A DNA stretch of 64,000 bases. Origin: a virus. Position numbers and translations under genes: made by a program. The notes under the pieces were generated by a model. It searched no databases. It saw nothing but the letters and a program-made list of their open reading frames with translations, and was not told where the DNA came from. Where the stretch lies: positions 1 through 64,000 of the IMG/VR virus record IMGVR_UViG_3300022074_000025; one strand, given 5' to 3'. Shown piece by piece: positions 8,201-16,499 of this stretch (positions are counted from its first letter, which is position 1; each line of letters opens with the position of its first letter).

Positions 8201-9798
8201 ATGTTTAATGAAACACCTGGAGTTGCTGTGGTTACGTTTGTAATACGACCATAACCGTCGATTGTTAGTACTGGTACTGCTGTTGAGCTACCTACTGAAC
8301 CTGATACACCACTAATTGTGCTTAGGTCTACAGTTGCCGCTCCACCTTCTGCTGTACCGTTTGTTACAACAATGTTGGTATTACCAGCATCTGCAATAGA
8401 TTGTACATAGTTACCTGTTGTGTCTGTACCTAGTGCTACGCTATCAGCGCCAACTGTTAGAGCAACGTTAGAAACGTTTGCACTACCGTCAAAGCTGAAT
8501 GAACCAGTTACGTCACCGCCACCGAAAGTTACTGTACGAGCTGTTGCTAATGCACTTGCTGTGTCAGCGTTACCTGTTACATCACCAGTTACATCACCAG
8601 TTACATTACCGGTTAAATCACCAGTTACATCACCAGTTACATCACCTGTAACATCACCAGTTACGTTACCTGTAACATTACCTGTTACATCACCTGTTAC
8701 TGCACCAGTAAATGTTGCATCTGAACCATTTGTTCCAGATTCAAGAACTTTACTTGTACCGTTGTTTGCGTAAATGTCACCAGTTAAATCACCAGTAAAC
8801 ATAGCCGCACTAACTGCCGCCATGTTAAGGTCTGCCGCTACCCATGCAGAACCATCATATACTTCTGCTGACCAACGATCATTTGTTTCATCCCATACGA
8901 ATCTAGCATTCTCGCTAGTTCCACGTTCAATTTCAATACCAGCGTTCTCTGTAGGAGCGCCAGTTACATCATTGTTTAGTACAATAATGTTGTCGCCAAG
9001 CTCAATAGTGTTTGAGTTGACTGTTGTAGTTGTGCCGGAAACTGTTAAGTTACCGCCAATAGTTACGTTACCTGTTGTATCAACTGTAGTAGCAGTAATT
9101 GCCGCCGCTGAGTTTGCACCAATGATAGTGCCGTCAATAGCACCGCCATTAACGTCAACTGTTGCAAATGTTGATGTGCCAGCTGATGTGATATTACCTG
9201 TAACATCACCAGTTAAGTCACCAGTAGCCATACCTGTAGAAGCATTAATAGTAAAGTTGTTATTAATGTTCAGGTCTAAACTTAATCCTACAGATGTAAA
9301 GTTGGCCGCGGCTGGTGTAGTTCCACCAATCGTACCATCAACGTTACCTGTTACATTACCTGTTACGTTACCTGTGACATTACCAGTCAAATCACCAGTT
9401 ACATCACCAGTTACATCACCAGTTAAATCTGATGTTACACCAGCAAACGTTACTGTGTCTGTTGTTGCCACTGCTTGCCCAATACTGAACGCACCGCTAC
9501 TAACTGTAACACCTGTTCCACCTGAAGCGTATGAATCAAACGCACTATTATGACGTGCAGTTGTAAAATACAAATTCGACGAACCTTCGGACATATTGTC
9601 AGATGTGCCCGATCCTAGGAGGTCCGTTAGTGTAATCTTAGCGAGGCTAGATCCACTATCGTCGAAAATAATCAGTTGGTCAGCTGTTAAATCAGCACCA
9701 GATACGGCAGTTTGAGAACTAATTGAAGTTGCCGCTAACTTTACGTTGGTAACCGCTGAGTTAGCAATAGCAGGGGTTTTAATTTGTCTAAAAGCCAT
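5263..9798 (-). CDS. Giant repeat-rich tail fibre / adhesin
   Basis: 1,511 residues. It has at least five arrays of the tetrapeptide G(D/N)(V/L)T, as in GDVTGDVTGNVTGN (near residues 125-150, 360-405, 590-610, 635-665 and 980-1045), which probably form a repetitive beta structure. The module TTTVNSNTxxxGDNIIVLN...GIEIERGT...W(D/N)ET(N/T)D occurs twice and also in the 638-residue fibre. The C-terminus (FLNRVLLRPTDEYSVSGSTV) is a tip-like domain found also in the 432-residue protein. No S74 domain is present. Start ATG has GGAGATC at good spacing. The 5' leader holds a perfect late box (9884-9891) and two overlapping palindromes. The N-terminus (MAFRQIKTPAIANSAVT) is conserved-looking and probably the attachment end. 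Role in host attachment is inferred. Confidence 0.85.
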   Translation of the reverse strand: MAFRQIKTPAIANSAVTNVKLAATSISSQTAVSGADLTADQLIIFDDSGSSLAKITLTDLLGSGTSDNMSEGSSNLYFTTARHNSAFDSYASGGTGVTVSSGAFSIGQAVATTDTVTFAGVTSDLTGDVTGDVTGDLTGNVTGNVTGNVTGNVDGTIGGTTPAAANFTSVGLSLDLNINNNFTINASTGMATGDLTGDVTGNITSAGTSTFATVDVNGGAIDGTIIGANSAAAITATTVDTTGNVTIGGNLTVSGTTTTVNSNTIELGDNIIVLNNDVTGAPTENAGIEIERGTSENARFVWDETNDRWSAEVYDGSAWVAADLNMAAVSAAMFTGDLTGDIYANNGTSKVLESGTNGSDATFTGAVTGDVTGNVTGNVTGDVTGDVTGDVTGDLTGNVTGDVTGDVTGNADTASALATARTVTFGGGDVTGSFSFDGSANVSNVALTVGADSVALGTDTTGNYVQSIADAGNTNIVVTNGTAEGGAATVDLSTISGVSGSVGSSTAVPVLTIDGYGRITNVTTATPGVSLNIQADSGSDAIDTSSDTIDFTGGTGVTTSIDATNDLVTIAIGQAVGTTDAVTFGGVTSALTGNVTGNVTGNLTGNVTGNVDGILGGGTPAAASVTTLNASSTITGNVTGNLTGNVTGDVTGDVTGDLTGDVTGDVTGNSTTATAWQTARDLSLTGDVTATLTSVNGSGNVSATATLANSGVTAGAYGSGTAIPVVTVNSKGLVTAVTTTSPTTQMTVAGDSGSDTIDIGTDTLTIAGGTGITSAVTSDTATLTLDNTAVTPGTYGSATQASVITVDQQGRLTSASSVTLGATLDITGDSGSDSINLATDGLEFEGGTGVTTTVSAASDKVTFAVGQAVGTGDDVQFNNVQVDGTLTTDDITATTVTASGNVIVTGDLTVNGTTTTVNSNTVNIGDNIIVLNSDETGAASQNGGIEIERGTDTNKTLIWNETTDKWTVGSETFVAAGFEGDLTGDVTGDVTGNLTGNVTGDVTGDLTGNVTGDVTGDLTGDVTGNVTGNVTGNVTGNVTGNVDGTIGATTPAAATFTGVTVNATVTANIVTDGTAQFTSGALTGATTGAFSGNVTIGGNNTITGAMNSASAAITNNATVGGTLAVTSTSTFTGAITGNGGFVGDLTGDVTGDVTGTVSSLANHSINALSDVDTATAAPTNGQVLVWNNGASKFEPGDKFFSLLNLTDMDDSTFTGKAEYLIQVKSDATGVELVDPATVVFGSTNRITLDGDGSTTTHALGFTATEANSTVYVGGVIQDVYDGSDGSYNISGTNITFQSAMPTGTQAVVIATSTASVPTFSSANLDNTQDFAVNTNDFVVDVTNGRVGIGTATPSQALDVVGNIYASGNIVAGGNIELGDADSDTVTFNADVASDIIPSADNTHDLGSSSAKFADVHATNLHGSLADVSDFVHFHSADQVISGTQATNNASGTIDLTFTDLATALTYQIFLNRVLLRPTDEYSVSGSTVTIVAGVLDENDEIEVVGLKHANA
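6660..6860 (-). repeat. 12-base tandem repeats in coding sequence
   Basis: Largest of several arrays of a degenerate 12-base unit (of the type acatcaccagtt / acgttaccagtt on the plus strand), each unit encoding one G(D/N)(V/L)T tetrapeptide of the giant fibre. Similar arrays lie near 7795-7880, 7970-8030, 8575-8715 and 9345-9430. Confidence 0.85.
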
Positions 9799-9810
9799 TT
9801 TTTGATCTCC

Positions 9811-9834
9811 AAATCAAATATCGATATTTGATTT
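9811..9834. repeat. 24-base perfect palindrome in fibre leader
   Basis: Centred on ATCGAT, this palindrome ends immediately before the GGAGATC ribosome site of the giant fibre gene on the minus strand. In mRNA it would fold as a hairpin abutting the ribosome site. Confidence 0.85.
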
Positions 9835-9853
9835 CCTATATTGAATAGGAAAT
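9831..9853. repeat. 9-base-pair inverted repeat in fibre leader
   Basis: ATTTCCTAT and ATAGGAAAT flank a 5-base loop. The repeat shares four bases (9831-9834) with the adjacent palindrome, so the two hairpins compete at their tips. Confidence 0.7.
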
Positions 9854-9883
9854 TGCCCAAGGAATCATACCTCGAGCTAAACG

Positions 9884-9891
9884 TATTTATA
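9884..9891 (-). promoter_or_regulatory. Late promoter box TATAAATA
   Basis: A perfect T4-type late box on the minus strand, 85 bases before the ATG of the giant fibre gene, in the intergenic gap. It would give a leader of roughly 80 bases containing the two hairpins. Confidence 0.75.
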
Positions 9892-9919
9892 GGTTAATTT
9901 GGGGAGTTAAGTACTTTTA

Positions 9920-11218
9920 TTATACTGGAAAATAACGTATATCAATGCTATGTCCTGCGTTTGGTGCCGTAGGAAATTGTAACGTTGTACCTGTTATTGA
10001 ATATTGATTAGGACGTTTTACTACACCATTTACAATTACAAGAACGCTACTAGTATTGTGTCCTGAATCAATAGTATAGTCTGTAGTACTACCATCTCCG
10101 GTATACAATGCACTTGTGTAAGTTAAATTGAGTGCCTGATTTGTAATACTTCCTGCTAATGGAGAAACTGCTGTTGCGTGAGCAGATCTATGTTTAACGT
10201 ATAATTCTGAACCAGTATCCATAGCACCATTTGTGCTAATTACAGCACCACTTAATGTAAAGTTTTCGCCAACGCCTGGACGCTGAATAACACCATCTAC
10301 ATAAACATCGATTGATTCAACATCAGCAGGTGTTGTAGAAAGTGTAAAGTTTATAGTTGTACCATCACCAGTAAAAATCTCATGACCTGGAATAGTTCCA
10401 GTTATTAAACTATCTTCAAAAGTAAAATTACCATTACCATCAGTTGTTAATACTTGTTGATTTGTGCCATCTGTTATTCCTAAATCTGTAAGATCACTAG
10501 GAATATTTGCTGTACTAAATGTAATTCTATTATTTGCTACATCTGCTGTTACTTGTATTGAGCCATCTGCAACAACTTCTAATGTATCACCACCACTTGC
10601 TGTAAGCGTATCTGGTGTTGGATCTGTTGGGCTTGTATATACATCAACAACATTAAACACATTTGTTTGGGCACCAATTGTACCTACACCAAACGAACCC
10701 GTATAAACTGCACCAGTAATGTAAACACTTTTGCCAGTAAAATTAACACCGTTAGGTAAATTATCACCAATAAAATGCAATACACCGGACTGGTAATCAA
10801 AGAACCATTCGTCATTGTTACCAGAACCGGTAGTAAAGACTTTATTAGAAATACTAATGGCGCCTGCAGGATCACCACTAGTATGAATGTAGACGCTAAC
10901 CAGATACGTACTACCAAATTCTGGTGGAATCCAGTCTGTTGTGTCTGTTTTCCATGTACGATTTGCTGAGGCTGTTACGTCATTGGTACATTCAACTGGA
11001 TTACTACTTCCATACACTGTAACTTCACTTGTACTAGTACCTGGCAATGTAGCAGGAATACTTCCGGCCTGTTGCCAAACTTTGTCACCTCTTAATAGTA
11101 GCGGACTTGCTATAGCTTCGTTAGCGGCAAGTTTATTAGCGTTGGTGTCAGTCTTAGAAACACCAAAGCCAACTTTCTTAAACAAGTAATCAAGTTTTTG
11201 ATTATCGGAAATAGCCAT
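9920..11218 (-). CDS. Virion fibre-like protein, 432 residues
   Basis: Begins MAISDNQKLDYLFKKVGFGV, an N-terminus I associate with virion proteins of marine T4-like phages. The C-terminal third contains two related modules near residues 283 and 370: (F/Y)TGDG(T/S)T followed by VYVDGVIQRP or VIVNGVVKRP and a short beta segment ending the repeat. The same N(G/R)VxxRP element closes the giant fibre next to it. The ATG overlaps the TAA of the 1,089-residue gene by one base (TAATG), implying translational coupling. No signal peptide, transmembrane segment or enzymatic motif is seen. Probably a fibre or baseplate-attached structural protein; exact position in the virion is unknown. Confidence 0.7.
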   Translation of the reverse strand: MAISDNQKLDYLFKKVGFGVSKTDTNANKLAANEAIASPLLLRGDKVWQQAGSIPATLPGTSTSEVTVYGSSNPVECTNDVTASANRTWKTDTTDWIPPEFGSTYLVSVYIHTSGDPAGAISISNKVFTTGSGNNDEWFFDYQSGVLHFIGDNLPNGVNFTGKSVYITGAVYTGSFGVGTIGAQTNVFNVVDVYTSPTDPTPDTLTASGGDTLEVVADGSIQVTADVANNRITFSTANIPSDLTDLGITDGTNQQVLTTDGNGNFTFEDSLITGTIPGHEIFTGDGTTINFTLSTTPADVESIDVYVDGVIQRPGVGENFTLSGAVISTNGAMDTGSELYVKHRSAHATAVSPLAGSITNQALNLTYTSALYTGDGSTTDYTIDSGHNTSSVLVIVNGVVKRPNQYSITGTTLQFPTAPNAGHSIDIRYFPV

Positions 11219-14200
11219 TAGCTTGCTTCTCCGATGCTTATACTATTAATTGAGTCTCCGCTATCAAGAGCTACTCTTACTAATACAACATTACCTGTAG
11301 CATTGGACATGTTTTCACTACCAAGTGTCATTGTGTATGTACTGTTGATACTTTGACCAAACGGTACCACGTCTGCACCTGTGCTTGCACACCCATCACT
11401 TCCATTTCCTCCACTTCCAGTGTTACTGCCCGGAACGCCTGCACCTGCATATTGAGTACCAGTGTCCAACCAACCATTTAGGCCACTTGCACTATCAATA
11501 CCTGTTCCTGGTGAAGCAATCCACATACCTGCAATACCTGTTGAAGAGTTAATAGCAATGTCGAAGTTTGCAACAACTTGTCTACGAAACGCAAAGGTAA
11601 AATACTGTGTTCCAGTATCTCCGGATCTGTCTGGACCTGCAGGTAAGAAACCACTTGATAGGTTCGTTGTAAAGTGTTGTAAGAGACCCCACCTTATAGT
11701 TGCTTCCCTAGTTCCGCTTACCGAAACTGCGCCTGTAAATGTGTTGTTAGTATAGAAGTTAGTACTTCCAGTGAATGATGGTGTATCAGTTGTTTCACTT
11801 AAGAAATCTGCAATACGTACTCCGTCGTCAGTGAAGTTGCCGTTTCCTAACGAATTCGCTACGGGTATTGCTGTTTCAGATACACCGCTAGGACTTGCTG
11901 TGTGTACTTGTACTTTTGTTCCTGCAATTTCTTGATAAGAACTTGTACCTACTACGTTGCTAATCCTAAACTTTAAAGTCTCAACAGTAGAAACTGAGCT
12001 ACCTGTAAGACTTAAACTTATATCTCCTAGTGCATATGGGCTACTGACATCCTTACCTGTATTGGCATTTGGTATGCCTCCTGTAAGGAATGGTGTAGTA
12101 CCTTCTATATCTGAATAACTTTTATTTTGTGTATTCACAGCAGATTGTGATCTGCCTTCTGAGTTTGTACCACTTGCAATCTCGAATATGCTAGTTGAAT
12201 TTCTGTATGCCTGGCCGATCCAATTATAGACTTCAGCACCACCTATTGTTAAAGTAGGACTGCCTGAATTATAATATGGAATACCAGAAATATATCTATA
12301 TGTTCCTGCGTTGTTTTCTGTAAGAGTTGCACCAGTTAAATCTAATGTTGGTGAAGTTGTTATATCATCTCTTACAATGGTTACATAGTTTGTGTTACCA
12401 GTTGTTGAATGTTCTATACGAGCATCATTAACACCAACAGGTAAACCTGATAGTGTTTTTGCAATTCTGGAATCAAACGTTTGATAAAAACCTGTTGGAT
12501 ATGTTGAACTGCTAACTGTATCGTTTGCATCTCTCTGATCGCTTACTACCAATGCATTATTTGTTCCATTTTCATTTAATGCTGTAGTAAATGATTGTGA
12601 GCCATCTGTTGTACCATTAATATTAACACTTACAGTTCCTGATGTACCATCATAAGCATTTCCTGCTGTGGTACTATCAATAGTGCCTGTATTTGCATAG
12701 CGTCTAACTGTACTTTGATTTAAATTTGCGCCTGCTGATACTGGATTTGTTGCACTATTATCGGTAAATCCATGTGCAAGATAAGGTGAGCTACCTTCAG
12801 CACTATCACTTAGTTGGATAGTTTTTGAACTTAATCCTGATGGAGCACTTGGTACAGCGTTTACTTGAAATACAAGACTATCTGTATCTGTCTGTGCAGT
12901 AATGTCTGGAGTACCATTTGCTGTAAAATTAAGTGTATAATTGCCAGGAGTTACTCCTGTAAAATCATGTGTTATTATTTGGTTAATAGTACCTGGACTT
13001 GTTCCATCTTCTGTTACTGTATCATTTGTACTACCGTCATTCCAATTATACACATAGTCGTCTGCATTTTGTGTGCTATTAGTAACTTGTACTAAAGCAT
13101 GATTTACACCATCATATGTTGTACCATCATATACATCAAACTGATTATCGCCTGATCTATCACTTACTCTAGTTGCTGTGCCTGAAATTGAGGCACGTAC
13201 ATCTGGCTCCAAATGCACTGTAAAGTTTGTTGTAGTAAACGGGCTATTTGCATGATCTGTTATAAGTTGTAAATTACCTGTATAGTCTCTTGGTGTACCA
13301 TTTGCTTGTTCACTATTTGTAAGTTGATATCTATGTGTAATTGTACGTCCATGATCTCCGTTTGAATTTGAGCCTGCGTTTACGTATTGTGTATCGCCAT
13401 CTCCAAACGTATACAGATATCTATTGCCATATGTTGAATAACTTCCTACTGTATTTTCTGTATTATTTGTAAATGTAACAGTCAATCCACTTCCTGACTG
13501 TTCGTTAATTCCTGTAGTTAAATTAAGAGCAACTTCTGGGGTGTGGTCATCATAAATTTTATAAACAGCATCATCATCTGTTGGTGTGGTTCCTGGTGTT
13601 GCTGTTGTATGACTATCAAGTGTTAGTGTAACGGTTCTTTGCACTTCTTGTTCTGTGCTAAGAGCAAACGTGTGAGCTAAACGTCCTCCGCCGACACCGC
13701 CTGCTACACTATCAGAGCTAATTACGTCATCAGATGATCCATCGCCCCATTCCCAAGTATATTGGATAGTTGCACCACTTGTATTTGTGGTTGTATTTTC
13801 AAAATAAATTGTATCGCCATCGTCCCATTGAGTAATTGGCGAACCTCCTGTTGGTGCGGAATAAGCCGCAAAACTAACAACAGGTGTTGCTGTAAAGATT
13901 GTAACAAAGGCAGTTTTTTCTTCGCTTGCTGTACTACCTGTACCAGCACCTGAATTATTAAAAGCCTCAACATTTACTGTAAATGGAGAGCCAGTGTTAC
14001 TTGAATATGTATGTGTTGGAGTGCTATCTGATGTTGCTGTATCGGTTGTGCCATCGCCCCAGTCAATTGTATATCTATTTGCGTTACCTACAGCAGAAAT
14101 ATTTAATGTTACTGCTAAACCAGCACCACCAACAAGTGGTGAACCAGTAAAGTCTACTTCTTTTACAAAAGTATTGTTGCGAATATTTTCTATTGTTTCA

Positions 14201-14487
14201 TTAAGATCATCAATGGCATCTGTAATTGTTGTTCCTGTTGTAAAAGTTTGTAGAGCACCATCTGTTGTGAGACTTCCATCTGTTGGAGTTCCTAAAGTTA
14301 AGTTACCACCACTTCCTGATTGAGCATCGACATATGCCTTTGTTGCTAAATCCTGTGCGTCAACAGGGTCTGTTGCATTTTTAACAATTTTTGCAGACAC
14401 ATCAATGTTATTAGATGAACCTGCATCTAATTTTAAGTCGGCGTCAGCTTTGATTTTGTCTGAGTTGTGGTTGATATTAATTGGCAA
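11218..14487 (-). CDS. PKD-repeat virion adhesin, 1,089 residues
   Basis: The N-terminus (ININHNSDKI...LDLATKAYVDAQSG style, including ATKAYVDAQSG) is typical of marine phage fibres. It is followed by at least four PKD-like immunoglobulin folds, marked by WGDGTTD near residue 140, WEWGDGSSDD near 242, YTFGDGDTQ near 358 and YNWNDGSTND near 480. The C-terminal half is beta-rich and ends in VLVRVALDSGDSINSISIGE. PKD folds usually mediate protein or carbohydrate binding at surfaces. The start is TTG (14485-14487) with GGAAG seven bases upstream; no ATG is better placed. A weak CTAAATAC late-like box lies 42 bases upstream. Co-transcribed with the overlapping 432-residue gene. Likely a host-contact fibre. 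Confidence 0.75.
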   Translation of the reverse strand: MPININHNSDKIKADADLKLDAGSSNNIDVSAKIVKNATDPVDAQDLATKAYVDAQSGSGGNLTLGTPTDGSLTTDGALQTFTTGTTITDAIDDLNETIENIRNNTFVKEVDFTGSPLVGGAGLAVTLNISAVGNANRYTIDWGDGTTDTATSDSTPTHTYSSNTGSPFTVNVEAFNNSGAGTGSTASEEKTAFVTIFTATPVVSFAAYSAPTGGSPITQWDDGDTIYFENTTTNTSGATIQYTWEWGDGSSDDVISSDSVAGGVGGGRLAHTFALSTEQEVQRTVTLTLDSHTTATPGTTPTDDDAVYKIYDDHTPEVALNLTTGINEQSGSGLTVTFTNNTENTVGSYSTYGNRYLYTFGDGDTQYVNAGSNSNGDHGRTITHRYQLTNSEQANGTPRDYTGNLQLITDHANSPFTTTNFTVHLEPDVRASISGTATRVSDRSGDNQFDVYDGTTYDGVNHALVQVTNSTQNADDYVYNWNDGSTNDTVTEDGTSPGTINQIITHDFTGVTPGNYTLNFTANGTPDITAQTDTDSLVFQVNAVPSAPSGLSSKTIQLSDSAEGSSPYLAHGFTDNSATNPVSAGANLNQSTVRRYANTGTIDSTTAGNAYDGTSGTVSVNINGTTDGSQSFTTALNENGTNNALVVSDQRDANDTVSSSTYPTGFYQTFDSRIAKTLSGLPVGVNDARIEHSTTGNTNYVTIVRDDITTSPTLDLTGATLTENNAGTYRYISGIPYYNSGSPTLTIGGAEVYNWIGQAYRNSTSIFEIASGTNSEGRSQSAVNTQNKSYSDIEGTTPFLTGGIPNANTGKDVSSPYALGDISLSLTGSSVSTVETLKFRISNVVGTSSYQEIAGTKVQVHTASPSGVSETAIPVANSLGNGNFTDDGVRIADFLSETTDTPSFTGSTNFYTNNTFTGAVSVSGTREATIRWGLLQHFTTNLSSGFLPAGPDRSGDTGTQYFTFAFRRQVVANFDIAINSSTGIAGMWIASPGTGIDSASGLNGWLDTGTQYAGAGVPGSNTGSGGNGSDGCASTGADVVPFGQSINSTYTMTLGSENMSNATGNVVLVRVALDSGDSINSISIGEAS

Positions 14488-14529
14488 CTTTTCACTTCCT
14501 TTACAACTTTTTTATAGTCTCTTACTAAT

Positions 14530-14537
14530 GTATTTAG
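14530..14537 (-). promoter_or_regulatory. Possible variant late box CTAAATAC
   Basis: CTAAATAC on the minus strand lies 42 bases before the TTG start of the PKD-repeat gene, where a late promoter would be expected. It departs from NATAAATA by one base. The same core precedes the gene at 55241. Confidence 0.3.
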
Positions 14538-14555
14538 TTAAAAATACAGTTTTGA

Positions 14556-15224
14556 CTACAATGTCACTGATGCCCTATTGACAGCAATGATTGACCAACC
14601 AGCAGTGTCATCTACATATAACAATGTAGCCGTTTCACCCTGAGTGGTAAATGTAATTGAAGCGAATCCGTTAGGAGTAGCTGGTGTTACTACTACCGGA
14701 GCGCCTGGTGCCGCAGTTGATACAAACATTTTAATTTGACCTGCTGTTCCGTTTGCTAACGTCATTGCGGCAGGTGTGCTTGCGTCAATCATATCAACTG
14801 ATTTAGTTAAACTCGCTGTTGCAGTACTGCTAGTAACAAAAGAATTTAAAAATACTTTGTCTACATGTAATTCATTCCACGAACTAGCTGGACTACCTAA
14901 ATCAAATGTGTCTGTTGTTGATGGTAACACATCACTATTAATATTTGCATTAAGTGAAAGACTTCCTCCTGAACTACCAAGTGTAACAATATCACCATCT
15001 GCAACAAATGTGCCTGCTGTATATAAGTTACCTCCGATTACTGCACCGCCTTGTACATTTAAGGCCGCATCTGCTTCGGAGTGGTTGGCTGGTAGATTGT
15101 TTAAGTCAACATCATCTGCATTGTCAATAGTAAGTTTACCAATATTACTTGATGTAGAGGTTGCTTGTTTAATTGCTCCAAGAACATGCAATTCTCCTCC
15201 ATCTGGTTTAATTACTGATGCCAT
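14556..15224 (-). CDS. Virion structural protein, 222 residues
   Basis: The start chosen is ATG at 15222-15224 (MASVIKPDGGELHVLGAIKQ) because GGAG lies 7 bases upstream. An in-frame TTG four codons earlier lies inside that ribosome site. The protein has the Asn/Thr/Ala-rich beta composition of the fibre group, with a DTFDLGSPASSWNELHVD segment that also appears, diverged, in the 638- and 1,511-residue fibres (TYDLGSDDLKFRDL, THDLGSSSAKFADV). The C-terminal ~80 residues (MTLANGTAGQIKMFV...TATLLYVDDTAGW) look like a compact beta domain. It is the first gene after the gp23 terminator and has its own late box. Probably a small fibre or head/tail decoration protein; not identified further. Confidence 0.65.
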   Translation of the reverse strand: MASVIKPDGGELHVLGAIKQATSTSSNIGKLTIDNADDVDLNNLPANHSEADAALNVQGGAVIGGNLYTAGTFVADGDIVTLGSSGGSLSLNANINSDVLPSTTDTFDLGSPASSWNELHVDKVFLNSFVTSSTATASLTKSVDMIDASTPAAMTLANGTAGQIKMFVSTAAPGAPVVVTPATPNGFASITFTTQGETATLLYVDDTAGWSIIAVNRASVTL

Positions 15225-15249
15225 AATAATCTCCAATATATTATAGTAT

Positions 15250-15257
15250 TATTTATG
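15250..15257 (-). promoter_or_regulatory. Late promoter box CATAAATA
   Basis: CATAAATA on the minus strand sits between the gp23 terminator and the 222-residue gene, 25 bases before its ATG. It probably starts the fibre transcription unit. Confidence 0.65.
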
Positions 15258-15271
15258 CTTAATCAGCTCAT

Positions 15272-15300
15272 AAAAAAAGGGAGGAAAAATCCTCCCTTTT
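15272..15300 (-). terminator. Intrinsic terminator after major capsid gene
   Basis: On the minus strand AAAAGGGAGGA pairs with TCCTCCCTTTT around a TTTT loop, followed by a T-run. It lies 17 bases past the gp23 stop and closes the head transcription unit. Confidence 0.9.
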
Positions 15301-15317
15301 CTGTGTAAGAATAATTC

Positions 15318-16481
15318 TTACTGGAAGCTAAGGTTACCGCTGTTAACGCCAATCTTGCTTAGGTAGTCTGCCGCGTTACCAAGGGATGAAGCTTGGTTTG
15401 TTAGCTCTACATAGCCATAACGTGTCATAAATGATACTACTGGCTCAAATGTAGCTGGATCTAGTACTGTTCCAGAAGACATTAGTGGGATATATGGGCA
15501 GTAGAAAGCGGCCGCATCCATCTCACCATCACCTTTGTATCCAACGATGATGTCTGTGCTATCTGAAGCATACTGGTCAACGAACACACGCATTGTACCG
15601 TTTAGTGTACCTACGAATTTTGTGTTTGTTGGTGCTTCAAATGGTCCTTCAGTTGTTCTTGCGAACGCTGAAGTTGTAGCACTCTGTAGTACTGTTAGAA
15701 TTGTTGGGCTAACAACAGCATAGTTACCTGCGCCACGTCTTGTACGTGAAGCGATTAGGTTTGCTGATCTGTTGATTAGAACTGCTAGAGCCGCATGTTC
15801 GTCACCAACGAATGTTGCTTGACCAGAAACACCAGCCTGGTTATATGTATCAGTTGCTGTACCAGCAAGTGTACGTAGGCTTGTTAGGATTTCTTGGTCG
15901 ATTTCTGCTGTAATCTCTTGGGCTAGTGCTTGCATGATTTCAGCTTCAACGTCTAGTCCGTGCATTGAGTTGGCATCTTGTGCCGCTTCAAATGTCCAAC
16001 GTGCAGATAGCTTACGTGTTTTAGCTTCTACAGTTTGCTTTAGGACTTGGATGCTCATCTTACGGCCAGCTTCTGCTTCTAGAGCAGATGTTGTAGTTGC
16101 TGTGCCTGCTGTGGCATCACCTGAGTAACCTTTTGCAATAGCAAATGGTGATAGTGCTTCATCACCTGCGTTTACGCCGCCAGCTGTTTGGCTGTAACGT
16201 ACACGTAGAGTGTGAATCTGGCCTACTGGACCAGTCATTGGCTGAACACCAACAAGTTCGTTTGCGATAACTGTTGGCATCACACGACGGATTACTGGTA
16301 AGATAACTTTATTTAAAGTTGCAATGTTGCCAGCCATTGTAGAACCGCTTGCCGCGGCTTCTTGAAGATACTGTTTTGTATTTTCAAGAGTTGACTCCAT
16401 TACTGCTTTTTTGTTGCCTTCCAAACCGTCAGTTAGAGCGTCTTTTGTAACGTTCCAATTTTCAAATAATGCTTGTGACAT
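15318..16481 (-). CDS. gp23: Major capsid protein
   Basis: 387 residues of a T4-type gp23. Recognisable segments include the N-terminal region with VILPVIRRVMPTVIANELVG, the GPVGQIHTLRVRYS stretch, AKTRKLSARWTFEAAQD and the C-terminal ADYLSKIGVN. The product forms the hexamers of the capsid shell (HK97 fold), and in this family its N-terminus is removed by the gp21 protease during maturation. It is shorter than T4 gp23 (about 520), as in other marine relatives. The ATG has AGGAGA upstream. It follows gp22 by 18 bases and is ended by a strong terminator, so it is the last gene of the gp20-gp23 head unit. I see no gp24-like vertex paralogue nearby. Confidence 0.95.
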   Translation of the reverse strand: MSQALFENWNVTKDALTDGLEGNKKAVMESTLENTKQYLQEAAASGSTMAGNIATLNKVILPVIRRVMPTVIANELVGVQPMTGPVGQIHTLRVRYSQTAGGVNAGDEALSPFAIAKGYSGDATAGTATTTSALEAEAGRKMSIQVLKQTVEAKTRKLSARWTFEAAQDANSMHGLDVEAEIMQALAQEITAEIDQEILTSLRTLAGTATDTYNQAGVSGQATFVGDEHAALAVLINRSANLIASRTRRGAGNYAVVSPTILTVLQSATTSAFARTTEGPFEAPTNTKFVGTLNGTMRVFVDQYASDSTDIIVGYKGDGEMDAAAFYCPYIPLMSSGTVLDPATFEPVVSFMTRYGYVELTNQASSLGNAADYLSKIGVNSGNLSFQ

Positions 16482-16499
16482 TTTGGTATCTCCTGATTA

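Noticed and set aside
8575-8715. CRISPR-like regular repeats
   Set aside because: The units are contiguous 12-base coding repeats without spacers, in frame within a fibre gene.
15225-15236. Four extra codons (TTG start) for the 222-residue virion protein
   Set aside because: The TTG overlaps the GGAG ribosome site of the well-placed ATG.
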